In this document: piece by piece, positions 1-5,638 of the stretch | Numbering within the stretch: the stretch's first letter is position 1 | How the letters are laid out: every line of letters starts with the position of its first letter | Assembly: GCA_964475115.1 (NCBI GenBank) | Contig: CAYYVJ010000047.1 | Location: 1-16,383 of the forward strand | Source of the DNA: CAYYVJ01 sp964475115 | Lineage (GTDB): Bacteria > Bacillota > Clostridia > Lachnospirales > Lachnospiraceae | Reading direction: 5' to 3' | DNA: 16,383 bases | Translations under genes and position numbers: made by a program | Notes under the pieces: model-generated | The model's input: only the letters and a program-made list of their open reading frames with translations | The model's database searches: none | Told to the model about the DNA's origin: nothing

Positions 1-38
1 ACTATAGATTATAGGAAAGTATGACAGGGGGATTTTAT

Positions 39-179
39 ATGTCTAAAATAATAGGATTTATTCTGTTTTGGATAGCAGTTGGTATGGCACTTTCCTTTTA
101 TATACATCATCCAGCACTAAAGTTAATTGCTGTCATACTTTTCTTGGTAGTAGGATATAATTTGTTTTGCGCGGATTAA
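39..179 (+). CDS. Small two-helix membrane protein, unknown function
   Basis: A 46-residue open frame starts with ATG after a strong purine-rich ribosome binding site (AGGGGG, about 8 bases upstream) and ends in TAA. The product is almost entirely hydrophobic. One helix spans roughly residues 4-22, a short polar turn with two histidines and a proline follows, and a second helix spans about 28-44. The protein ends in Cys-Ala-Asp. No signal-peptidase site or catalytic motif is visible. A hairpin terminator begins 15 bases past the stop, so the gene looks like a complete short unit; its promoter lies outside the window. I do not recognise the family with certainty. The good ribosome binding site, hydrophobic pattern and following terminator support a real gene, probably an inner-membrane microprotein. 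Confidence 0.65.
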   Translation: MSKIIGFILFWIAVGMALSFYIHHPALKLIAVILFLVVGYNLFCAD

Positions 180-194
180 ATGGCTTGTAAAAAT

Positions 195-229
195 AAAAAA
201 ACTGTCGAGATTATCTCAACAGTTTTTTT
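195..229. terminator. Bidirectional terminator between small membrane gene and rpmB
   Basis: An A7 tract, a 9-bp GC-containing stem (ACTGTCGAGA / TCTCAACAGT, one mismatch) with a 3-base TTA loop, and a T7 tract form a two-way intrinsic terminator. The single mismatch is C-A on the plus strand but G-U in minus-strand RNA, so the hairpin is fully paired for the leftward rpmB transcript and slightly weaker for the rightward small gene. Confidence 0.8.
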
Positions 230-249
230 AAGCTCTATAATTATAGAAC

Positions 250-435
250 TTAAGCACGTTCTACAACATTAGATTTTAAACAAGAAGTACATACGTTAAT
301 TTTCTTTGCTGCTCCGTTTATCTTTACACGAACAGATTTAACATTAGCCTTCCATTCTGATCTTGTTTTTCTATTAGAATGACTCACGCTATTACCGAAA
401 TGAGTACCCTTTCCACAAACCTTACATCTAGCCAT
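250..435 (-). CDS. rpmB: 50S ribosomal protein L28
   Basis: Ribosomal protein L28 is a small basic component of the large ribosomal subunit. The 61-residue product begins Met-Ala-Arg-Cys and carries two CxxC pairs, at Cys4/Cys7 and Cys49/Cys52. This is the zinc-binding form of L28. The Gly-Asn-x-Val-Ser-His-Ser segment (about 14-20), followed by a basic stretch, is typical of the family. Two adjacent ATG codons are possible. I choose the second (435), because AGGAGG at 443-448 then lies 7 bases away, against only 4 bases from the ATG at 438, and because it gives the usual N terminus. The gene is monocistronic: it is transcribed leftward, divergently from rex, and ends at a terminator 21 bases beyond its stop. 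Confidence 0.95.
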   Translation of the reverse strand: MARCKVCGKGTHFGNSVSHSNRKTRSEWKANVKSVRVKINGAAKKINVCTSCLKSNVVERA

Positions 436-488
436 CATAACACCTCCTTGAGTCTATTAGGTCAATATTTAAACCCAGAACATAAGCT

Positions 489-517
489 ATTTTATCAGAG
501 AATACCATATAAAGCAA
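489..517 (-). promoter_or_regulatory. Candidate promoter for rpmB
   Basis: On the minus strand TAAAAT (494-489) matches the -10 consensus at five of six bases. TTGCTT (517-512) is a weak -35 at 17-base spacing. It lies about 50 bases upstream of the rpmB start, in the rpmB-rex divergent gap. Confidence 0.4.
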
Positions 518-560
518 GTAAAAATTTCAAAATATATTGTTAAAATATAATCAGGAATAT

Positions 561-589
561 TTGACATTGAATTCCTTGTTCTATATAAT
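561..589 (+). promoter_or_regulatory. Sigma-A promoter of the rex operon
   Basis: A perfect TTGACA (561-566) and a perfect TATAAT (584-589) are separated by 17 bases, the ideal vegetative promoter. The start of transcription would fall near 596, giving a leader of about 26 bases before the rex GTG. It probably drives rex through alr. Confidence 0.88.
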
Positions 590-621
590 AGTGAGGAGAA
601 TGAAATTAGGAGGTAGAATTT

Positions 622-1281
622 GTGCAAGATAGAGAAATCTCAAAAGCAGTAATAAAAAGATTGCCAAGATATTATAGACACTTGGGAGAATTATTAGAGG
701 CAGGACAAGTCAGAATCTCCTCTAATGAATTAAGCGTGCGTATGAATGTAACTGCATCACAAATTCGTCAAGACTTAAATAACTTTGGTGGCTTTGGTCA
801 ACAGGGGTACGGATATAACATAGAATATCTTTATGCGGAGATTGCAAAGATTTTGGGAATGGATAAAAAGCATAACTTAGTAGTAATAGGTGCTGGAAAT
901 CTGGGACAAGCAATTGCAAACTATACGAATTTTGAAAAAAGAGGTTTTATTGTGACAGCTTTATTTGACATTAATCCAGAGTTAGTTGGAAAAGATGTAA
1001 GAGGAATAAAAATATATAATATGGGAGAATTAGAGGATTTCTTGTCTGAAAATGACGTTCATATTGCAGCATTAACCATACCAAAGTCACATGCTACGGA
1101 CGTGGCAAATACTTTAGTGGAAAATGGTGTAAAAGCAATATGGAATTTTGCCCATACGGATTTAGATTTACCGTCCGATATATTAATTGAGAATGTACAT
1201 TTGTCAGAAAGTCTTATGAGATTATCCTATAATATTACAAGACTAGAAAAAGAGGCTTATATAAACGAACCTTTGACATAA
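622..1281 (+). CDS. rex: Redox-sensing transcriptional repressor Rex
   Basis: Rex is a homodimeric DNA-binding protein that senses the NADH/NAD+ ratio. In clostridia it represses fermentation and reductive genes until NADH rises. The 219-residue product has the family layout. An N-terminal winged helix (about 5-80) includes the conserved segment Asp-Leu-Asn-Asn-Phe-Gly-Gly-Phe-Gly near 51-59. A Rossmann NADH fold has the Gly-Ala-Gly-Asn-Leu-Gly loop at 90-95, and a C-terminal helix (about 195-212) is of the kind used for domain swapping. Length is close to the usual 210-215. The start is GTG, placed by AGGAGG eight bases upstream. It is the first gene of a cluster, and the next gene starts 19 bases downstream with no terminator between. 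Autoregulation is possible; only an imperfect Rex half-site is visible upstream. Confidence 0.96.
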   Translation: MQDREISKAVIKRLPRYYRHLGELLEAGQVRISSNELSVRMNVTASQIRQDLNNFGGFGQQGYGYNIEYLYAEIAKILGMDKKHNLVVIGAGNLGQAIANYTNFEKRGFIVTALFDINPELVGKDVRGIKIYNMGELEDFLSENDVHIAALTIPKSHATDVANTLVENGVKAIWNFAHTDLDLPSDILIENVHLSESLMRLSYNITRLEKEAYINEPLT

Positions 1282-1300
1282 GAATGGGTGGGGGGAATAA

Positions 1301-1921
1301 ATGGATAACAAAAGAATAGCATTAGAATTTGAATCCCTAATTAATTTAAAGAAAATTCCTATTTTGACTTTGGATCCACGTTGGCATGAGCTTTTCCCTA
1401 GTGAAGCGAAATCATCAAATATTCGTTATTTAGAAGAGCAAGTAAACTTTTGGCTAAAAAAGCAAGGGCAAGTCAATAATGATTTGAAAGATGTAAGGGA
1501 AATAAAGGTAAAGCTTATGGAAGGAATTGTTGCCAATATGGAGACCGATTCTAACCAAGAGGATAGTAAAAGAAATAAAAGAGATAAAAGAATGGATAAA
1601 AGTCAAAAACTTATTAAAGAAGCAAACGAGAAGATCATAGATTTAGAAGATGAAAAAATGGAGATACCTTATAAACTTTTGGAAGCCAACAAAGAATTGA
1701 TGCTTGCAAGCGTACAGGAGTGTTATGATGTATTAATAAGTAATCAAGAAGAAGCAGAAAAAATCGGAAAATGGATAGCAGAAATACGTACTGAATTAAA
1801 GATGAAGCTGATTATAAAGCAAGAAATTGAAGAGAAGAATACGTTAATTTACTCTAATCTACATGACATACTTGGACCTGATGTTATGGGAATAATTGAT
1901 GGAAAGAACGGGAAAAATTAA
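1301..1921 (+). CDS. Unknown coiled-coil protein in the rex-acpS operon
   Basis: I do not recognise a named family. The 206-residue product has no signal peptide or membrane segment and should be cytoplasmic. An N-terminal part (about 1-60) contains the motif Ile-Pro-Ile-Leu-Thr-Leu-Asp-Pro-Arg-Trp-His-Glu-Leu-Phe-Pro near 19-33. A long, highly charged Lys/Glu/Asp-rich region (about 42-180) is predicted by eye to be helical and coiled-coil. It is interrupted near 82-102 by a very basic, serine- and asparagine-containing linker. The ATG follows an unusual G-rich ribosome binding site (1286-1295). The gene starts 19 bases after rex and ends two bases before acpS, so it is co-transcribed and translated with housekeeping genes. 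This argues for a conserved cellular role rather than a recent insertion. A structural or scaffold role is only a guess. Confidence 0.8.
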   Translation: MDNKRIALEFESLINLKKIPILTLDPRWHELFPSEAKSSNIRYLEEQVNFWLKKQGQVNNDLKDVREIKVKLMEGIVANMETDSNQEDSKRNKRDKRMDKSQKLIKEANEKIIDLEDEKMEIPYKLLEANKELMLASVQECYDVLISNQEEAEKIGKWIAEIRTELKMKLIIKQEIEEKNTLIYSNLHDILGPDVMGIIDGKNGKN

Positions 1922-1923
1922 CA

Positions 1924-2286
1924 ATGATTATTGGAATTGGAATTGATTTAATTGAATTAGACAGAATAAAAAAAGCTTGTGAAAAAGAGGCTTTTTTGTC
2001 GCGTTATTATACAAAAGAAGAAATAAATTCTTTGAGTGAAAAGACCACAGCTTTAGCAGATAATTTTGCAGTAAAAGAAGCAGTGTCTAAGGTATTTGGA
2101 ACAGGATTTAGAGAGTTCTTACCAATTGATATTGAGGTATTACGTGATGAAAAAGGAAAACCATTTGTTCAACTTTATGGAGCAGCAAAAGGTTTAGCGA
2201 ATCATCTTGGGATTATAAACATTCATGTGTCTATTAGTAATACAAAAACTCATACTACAGCCATTGCAATAGGAGAGGGAGATTAA
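1924..2286 (+). CDS. acpS: Holo-[acyl-carrier-protein] synthase
   Basis: AcpS transfers 4'-phosphopantetheine from coenzyme A to a serine of apo-acyl carrier protein, activating it for fatty acid synthesis. The 120-residue product matches the short homotrimeric AcpS type. The N terminus reads Gly-Ile-Gly-Ile-Asp-Leu-Ile-Glu with the magnesium ligand Asp8. The central motif Phe-Ala-Val-Lys-Glu-Ala-Val-Ser-Lys (48-56) holds Glu52, the second metal ligand. The C-terminal strand Val-Ser-Ile-Ser-Asn-Thr (102-107) has Asn where many relatives have His. The gene begins two bases after the preceding stop, and its own stop (TAATG) overlaps the nnr start by one base, so translation is probably coupled. 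Sitting before nnr and alr is the usual Firmicutes arrangement. Confidence 0.95.
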   Translation: MIIGIGIDLIELDRIKKACEKEAFLSRYYTKEEINSLSEKTTALADNFAVKEAVSKVFGTGFREFLPIDIEVLRDEKGKPFVQLYGAAKGLANHLGIINIHVSISNTKTHTTAIAIGEGD

Positions 2287-3788
2287 TGCAGTACTTAGTT
2301 AGCGGAACTAAAATGAAGGAAATAGATAATGAGACCATTTTAGGGATTGGAATTCCATCTATGGTTCTAATGGAAAGAGCTGCTCTTTTTGTGTCCCAAG
2401 AGGTAGAAGAGAAAACATCCTTATCAGATAAAATTCTATGCTTATGTGGAATTGGAAATAATGGAGCAGATGGAATTGCAGCAGCTAGGATTCTCTTTAC
2501 AAAAGGTAGAAATATAGATATTTGTGTCATAGGTGATGAAAATAATGCGACACAAGAATGGAAAGCTCAATTTGAAATTGTCAAGAAAATGAACATCCAA
2601 AAAATTAATATAAATGGAATATCTAATCAGATTGAGAAATCAGTTCTATCAGATTATGATTTTATAATTGATGCAATTTGTGGCATAGGTATTAATCGAC
2701 CGTTAGAAGGCCTTTTTAAGGATACCATAGACGCAGTTAATGAAATGAAAACTCCTGTGCTTGCAGTAGACGTTCCTAGTGGTATAAGTGCGGATACAGG
2801 TCAAGTTATGGGAACTGGAATCTTTGCAGATCATACGATTACATTTGGCTATCAAAAAATAGGATTAACCTTATATCCCGGAACTTCTTATGCTGGAAAG
2901 ATAAAGGTTTGTGATATTGGTTTCTTAAAGCAAACGCTGGATAAGGTTGGAGCAGAAGCGTTTACTTATGAAAGAACAGATTTGGATAATATTCCTAAGC
3001 GTGATCCTTCTGGAAACAAAGGAAGTTTTGGAAAAGTTTTAGTTATTGCTGGATCGAAAAACATGTGTGGAGCTGCTTACTTTTCTGCAAAGGCTGCATA
3101 TAAAATAGGAGCTGGATTAGTCCGTATTTTAACTTGTGAAGAGAATCGATCCATATTACAAACAAAGCTTCCAGAGGCAATACTCACTACTTTTGAAGGA
3201 AATGAATGGTCAGAAGAATATAGTAAAACGATTCAATGGGCTAATGTAATTGTTATAGGGCCAGGGTTAGGAAAAAGTAACATGGCAAAAGAGCTAGTAA
3301 GTTACGTGCTTGAGAAGACAGAAGTTCCACTTATAATAGATGCAGATGGATTAAATCTTATAAGTGAAAACGATAGTTTAAAAAACTGCTTATCCAATCG
3401 ATGCATTGTGACCCCTCATTTGGGTGAAATGGCTAGATTAACAGGGTTAACCATAGAAGAAATTCGCTTAAATCTAATAGATTGTGCAAAAACATATGCT
3501 CATTTACATGACCTAGTTTGCGTATTAAAGGATGCACGTACAATAGTAGCATCTAAGGAAAAGAAAACATATATTAATATAAGTGGAAATTCAGGTATGG
3601 CAACAGGTGGTTCAGGTGATGTGCTGACAGGAGTAATAGCAGGCCTTATAGCCATGGGGCTTAATAATTTTACAGCAGCAAGTTTAGGTGTTTATATTCA
3701 TGGATTGGCTGGAGATAAGGCTAAAGAAATGAAGGGTGAATATGGAATGATGGCGAATGACATCTTAGACAGATTGGAGTTAAAATGA
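2286..3788 (+). CDS. nnr: Bifunctional NAD(P)HX epimerase / ADP-dependent NAD(P)HX dehydratase
   Basis: This two-domain enzyme repairs NADHX and NADPHX, the hydrated, inactive forms of the reduced cofactors. The N-terminal YjeF_N domain (about 1-215) interconverts R and S epimers; it shows Gly-Asn-Asn-Gly-Ala-Asp-Gly at 57-63 and Val-Asp-Val-Pro-Ser-Gly at 161-166. The C-terminal ribokinase-like YjeF_C domain (about 235-500) removes water from the S form using ADP (or ATP). It shows Asp-Ala-Asp-Gly-Leu-Asn at 352-357, Thr-Pro-His-Leu-Gly-Glu at 376-381, and the nucleotide-binding Gly-Gly-Ser-Gly-Asp at 441-445 with the probable catalytic Asp445. The 500 residues match the normal fused length. 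The start overlaps the acpS stop by one base and the end overlaps the alr start by four (ATGA). Its place downstream of the NADH sensor Rex is functionally apt. Confidence 0.95.
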   Translation: MQYLVSGTKMKEIDNETILGIGIPSMVLMERAALFVSQEVEEKTSLSDKILCLCGIGNNGADGIAAARILFTKGRNIDICVIGDENNATQEWKAQFEIVKKMNIQKININGISNQIEKSVLSDYDFIIDAICGIGINRPLEGLFKDTIDAVNEMKTPVLAVDVPSGISADTGQVMGTGIFADHTITFGYQKIGLTLYPGTSYAGKIKVCDIGFLKQTLDKVGAEAFTYERTDLDNIPKRDPSGNKGSFGKVLVIAGSKNMCGAAYFSAKAAYKIGAGLVRILTCEENRSILQTKLPEAILTTFEGNEWSEEYSKTIQWANVIVIGPGLGKSNMAKELVSYVLEKTEVPLIIDADGLNLISENDSLKNCLSNRCIVTPHLGEMARLTGLTIEEIRLNLIDCAKTYAHLHDLVCVLKDARTIVASKEKKTYINISGNSGMATGGSGDVLTGVIAGLIAMGLNNFTAASLGVYIHGLAGDKAKEMKGEYGMMANDILDRLELK

Positions 3789-4975
3789 AATATGATATAA
3801 ATGTTGGCAACCTTTATCGAGTTTATGCAGGTGTTCATCTAGACTCGATAGTAAGTAACCTGATGGAAATAAAAAGAAATCTAGCTGATTATGCTGAGGT
3901 TATGGCTGTAGTAAAAACAGATGCTTATGGTCATGGAGCAATAGAAGTGGCTAAGAAGATAGAAGATCTTGTTGTAGGATTTGCAGTGGCAACGGTAGAA
4001 GAAGCTATAAGCTTGGTTAATAATGGAATAAAGAAACCCGTGTTAATTTTAGGATTTATACATGAAAGTTTATACGAAACCATAGTTTTGAATGATATAA
4101 GGATGCCAATCTATACTTATAAAGCAGCTAGTAAGCTTTCAGAAATTGCTGTTAAGATGCAAAGGATAGCAAAGATTCATATTAAGATTGATACAGGTAT
4201 GAATCGATTAGGAGTTGCTGATACAGATGAAACGGTAGAAATGACGAAAGAAATAAAGGAATTGCCGAATCTAGAAATAGAGGGTATATTCACTCATTTT
4301 ATAGCAGCAGATGAAACAGATAAAAGTAAATCATATAATCAACTCGAACATTTTAGAAAGCTACTGCATAAATTAGAGCTATGTGGAGTAGATATCCCAA
4401 TCAAACATTGCTCAAATAGTGCAGGAACAATTGATCTTCCTGCCGCGCATTTTAACATGGTTAGAACAGGAATTTCATTATATGGTTTATATCCATCGGA
4501 GGAAGTCCATACTGAAAAAGTAAAACTAATTCCAGCCTTGGAAATAAAAAGTCATATAGTGTACTTGAAAGAAGTAGAAAAAGGAAATGGTATAAGTTAT
4601 GGTTCTACTTATATAACGACTAAGAAAACCAGTGTTGCAACAATTCCAGTAGGATATGGAGATGGATATCCTAGATATTTATCCAATAAAGGATATGTCC
4701 TAATACGTGGTCAAAAAGCACCCATTCTTGGAAGGGTATGTATGGATCAGTTTATGGTAGATGTTAGCCATATAGACGGAGTGCAAGAAGGGGATGTAGT
4801 AACACTAGTAGGAGAAGAGGCAGGTCAAAGAATTTCTGTAGAGGAACTTACTGGGATGGGAGAAAATACATTTAATTATGAATTTATATGTGGTCTAGGG
4901 AAACGCATTCCTAGGGTATATTTTGATAAAGAACAGATTGTTGCTGTAAAAAATTATTTGCCGTTATTACAATAA
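3785..4975 (+). CDS. alr: Alanine racemase
   Basis: A PLP-dependent enzyme converting L- to D-alanine for peptidoglycan. The 396-residue product has an N-terminal alpha/beta barrel with the PLP lysine Lys44 in Val-Val-Lys-Thr-Asp-Ala-Tyr-Gly-His-Gly. The Met-Asn-Arg-Leu-Gly motif (138-142) lies in the barrel. The C-terminal beta domain carries the second catalytic base Tyr272 in Ile-Ser-Tyr-Gly-Ser. The motif Pro-Val-Gly-Tyr-Gly-Asp-Gly-Tyr-Pro-Arg lies at 288-297, and the substrate-contacting Met-Asp pair at 320-321. Length is slightly above the usual 370-390. The ATG overlaps the nnr stop as ATGA, so translation is coupled. It is the last gene of the overlapping rex cluster. No clear terminator follows, so read-through into ndoA is possible. 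Confidence 0.97.
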   Translation: MKYDINVGNLYRVYAGVHLDSIVSNLMEIKRNLADYAEVMAVVKTDAYGHGAIEVAKKIEDLVVGFAVATVEEAISLVNNGIKKPVLILGFIHESLYETIVLNDIRMPIYTYKAASKLSEIAVKMQRIAKIHIKIDTGMNRLGVADTDETVEMTKEIKELPNLEIEGIFTHFIAADETDKSKSYNQLEHFRKLLHKLELCGVDIPIKHCSNSAGTIDLPAAHFNMVRTGISLYGLYPSEEVHTEKVKLIPALEIKSHIVYLKEVEKGNGISYGSTYITTKKTSVATIPVGYGDGYPRYLSNKGYVLIRGQKAPILGRVCMDQFMVDVSHIDGVQEGDVVTLVGEEAGQRISVEELTGMGENTFNYEFICGLGKRIPRVYFDKEQIVAVKNYLPLLQ

Positions 4976-4980
4976 TCGTC

Positions 4981-5010
4981 TTTACATTTTTTATTTATGT
5001 CGATTATATT
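4981..5010 (+). promoter_or_regulatory. Candidate promoter of ndoA
   Basis: TTTACA (4981-4986) and TATATT (5005-5010) each match consensus at five of six positions, with an 18-base spacer. The predicted start of transcription is near 5017, immediately before a perfect inverted repeat (5018-5037). Confidence 0.45.
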
Positions 5011-5017
5011 TTAAATT

Positions 5018-5037
5018 GATAAGAATACACTCTTATC
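5018..5037. repeat. Inverted repeat upstream of ndoA
   Basis: GATAAGA and TCTTATC are perfect 7-base inverted arms around a 6-base spacer. They fall at the predicted first transcribed bases of ndoA. No T-run follows, so this is not a convincing terminator. An operator or a 5' RNA hairpin fits better. Confidence 0.5.
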
Positions 5038-5089
5038 TTCTGGAGATACTAAAGTTAGTAGCAATAGGAAGATATGGAGTGTGAAATAA

Positions 5090-5437
5090 TTGGTTATTAG
5101 ACGAGGAGATATATTTTATGCAGATTTAAGACCCGTCATTGGTTCTGAACAAGGAGGGGTGAGGCCAGTACTTATTATTCAAAATGATACGGGAAATAAA
5201 CATAGTCCGACTGTTATTTGTGCGGCGATTACTTCCCAGATGAATAAAGCCAAGCTTCCAACCCATGTTGAGTTAGATAGCAAACAATATAATATGATAA
5301 AAGATTCAGTAATATTATTGGAACAGCTTAGAACAATTGACAAAAAAAGATTAAAAGATAAAGTATGCCACTTAGATAAAGAAATCCTTTTAAAAGTAAA
5401 TCAAGCATTAAAAGTCAGTTTAGAATTGGATACATAA
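5090..5437 (+). CDS. ndoA: EndoA/MazF-type mRNA interferase (PemK-like)
   Basis: A ribosome-independent endoribonuclease toxin of the MazF/PemK family; close Firmicutes relatives cut RNA at UACAU. The 115-residue product matches the family length of about 116. It shows Arg-Arg-Gly-Asp-Ile-Phe-Tyr-Ala-Asp-Leu (4-13), Gly-Ser-Glu-Gln-Gly-Gly-Val-Arg-Pro (18-26) and Ala-Ala-Ile-Thr-Ser-Gln (45-50). Arg25 and Thr48, the catalytic pair known from Bacillus subtilis EndoA, are both present, so the enzyme should be active. The start is TTG, chosen because it gives the standard N terminus; GGAG lies ten bases upstream. In Bacillus the antitoxin ndoAI sits between alr and this gene. Here the 114-base gap holds no antitoxin frame. 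A strong terminator follows, so the gene is either a single unit or the tail of the rex operon. Confidence 0.93.
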   Translation: MVIRRGDIFYADLRPVIGSEQGGVRPVLIIQNDTGNKHSPTVICAAITSQMNKAKLPTHVELDSKQYNMIKDSVILLEQLRTIDKKRLKDKVCHLDKEILLKVNQALKVSLELDT

Positions 5438-5453
5438 AATGCAAAATAAGGTG

Positions 5454-5494
5454 CAATGGATGATTGAGTTCTTACTCATAGTCCATTGTTTTTT
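5454..5494 (+). terminator. Intrinsic terminator after ndoA
   Basis: Outer arms CAATGGA (5454-5460) and TCCATTG (5482-5488), an inner stem TGAGT / ACTCA (5465-5469 / 5474-5478) and a T6 run (5489-5494) form a long hairpin terminator starting 16 bases after the ndoA stop. Confidence 0.85.
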
Positions 5495-5533
5495 ATTAAA
5501 AGACGGAACTGATGAGTCTTTGTCTCATAAATG

Positions 5534-5562
5534 TTGACGTAATAAGACTTTAATGATATATT
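5534..5562 (+). promoter_or_regulatory. Promoter of the CNNM-MATE-yebC operon
   Basis: TTGACG (5534-5539) and TATATT (5557-5562) are separated by 17 bases. TG at 5554-5555 adds an extended -10 element. Transcription would start near 5569, leaving a leader of about 60-70 bases that contains a hairpin. Confidence 0.75.
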
Positions 5563-5573
5563 TTTATATAGGA

Positions 5574-5595
5574 ATTCATCTCAATAGAGATGGAT
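5574..5595 (+). repeat. Leader hairpin upstream of the CBS-domain membrane gene
   Basis: ATTCATCTC and GAGATGGAT pair over nine positions (one G-U) around a 4-base AATA loop, within the first transcribed bases. No T-run follows. It may protect the 5' end of the mRNA or be a protein-binding site. Confidence 0.5.
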
Positions 5596-5638
5596 TATTG
5601 AAAATGTTAAGTTATAAGAAAAGGAGTATGTGTATATA

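Noticed and set aside
2255..2530. A 91-codon minus-strand frame over the acpS-nnr junction
   Set aside because: It overlaps two well-supported genes, has no translation signal and shows no domain.
4972..5007. Inverted repeat ATAATCG / CGATTAT after alr as a terminator
   Set aside because: The arms are seven bases with a 22-base loop and no T-run follows, so it is unlikely to terminate transcription.
4976..5089. Possible antitoxin frame between alr and ndoA
   Set aside because: The ATG-started frames here are under ten codons (ending at 5015 and 5100), too short for any known MazE-type antitoxin.
5499..5521. Short hairpin AAAGAC / GTCTTT upstream of the CBS-domain gene
   Set aside because: Only six pairs around an 11-base loop, located before the promoter and next to a much stronger terminator; probably chance.
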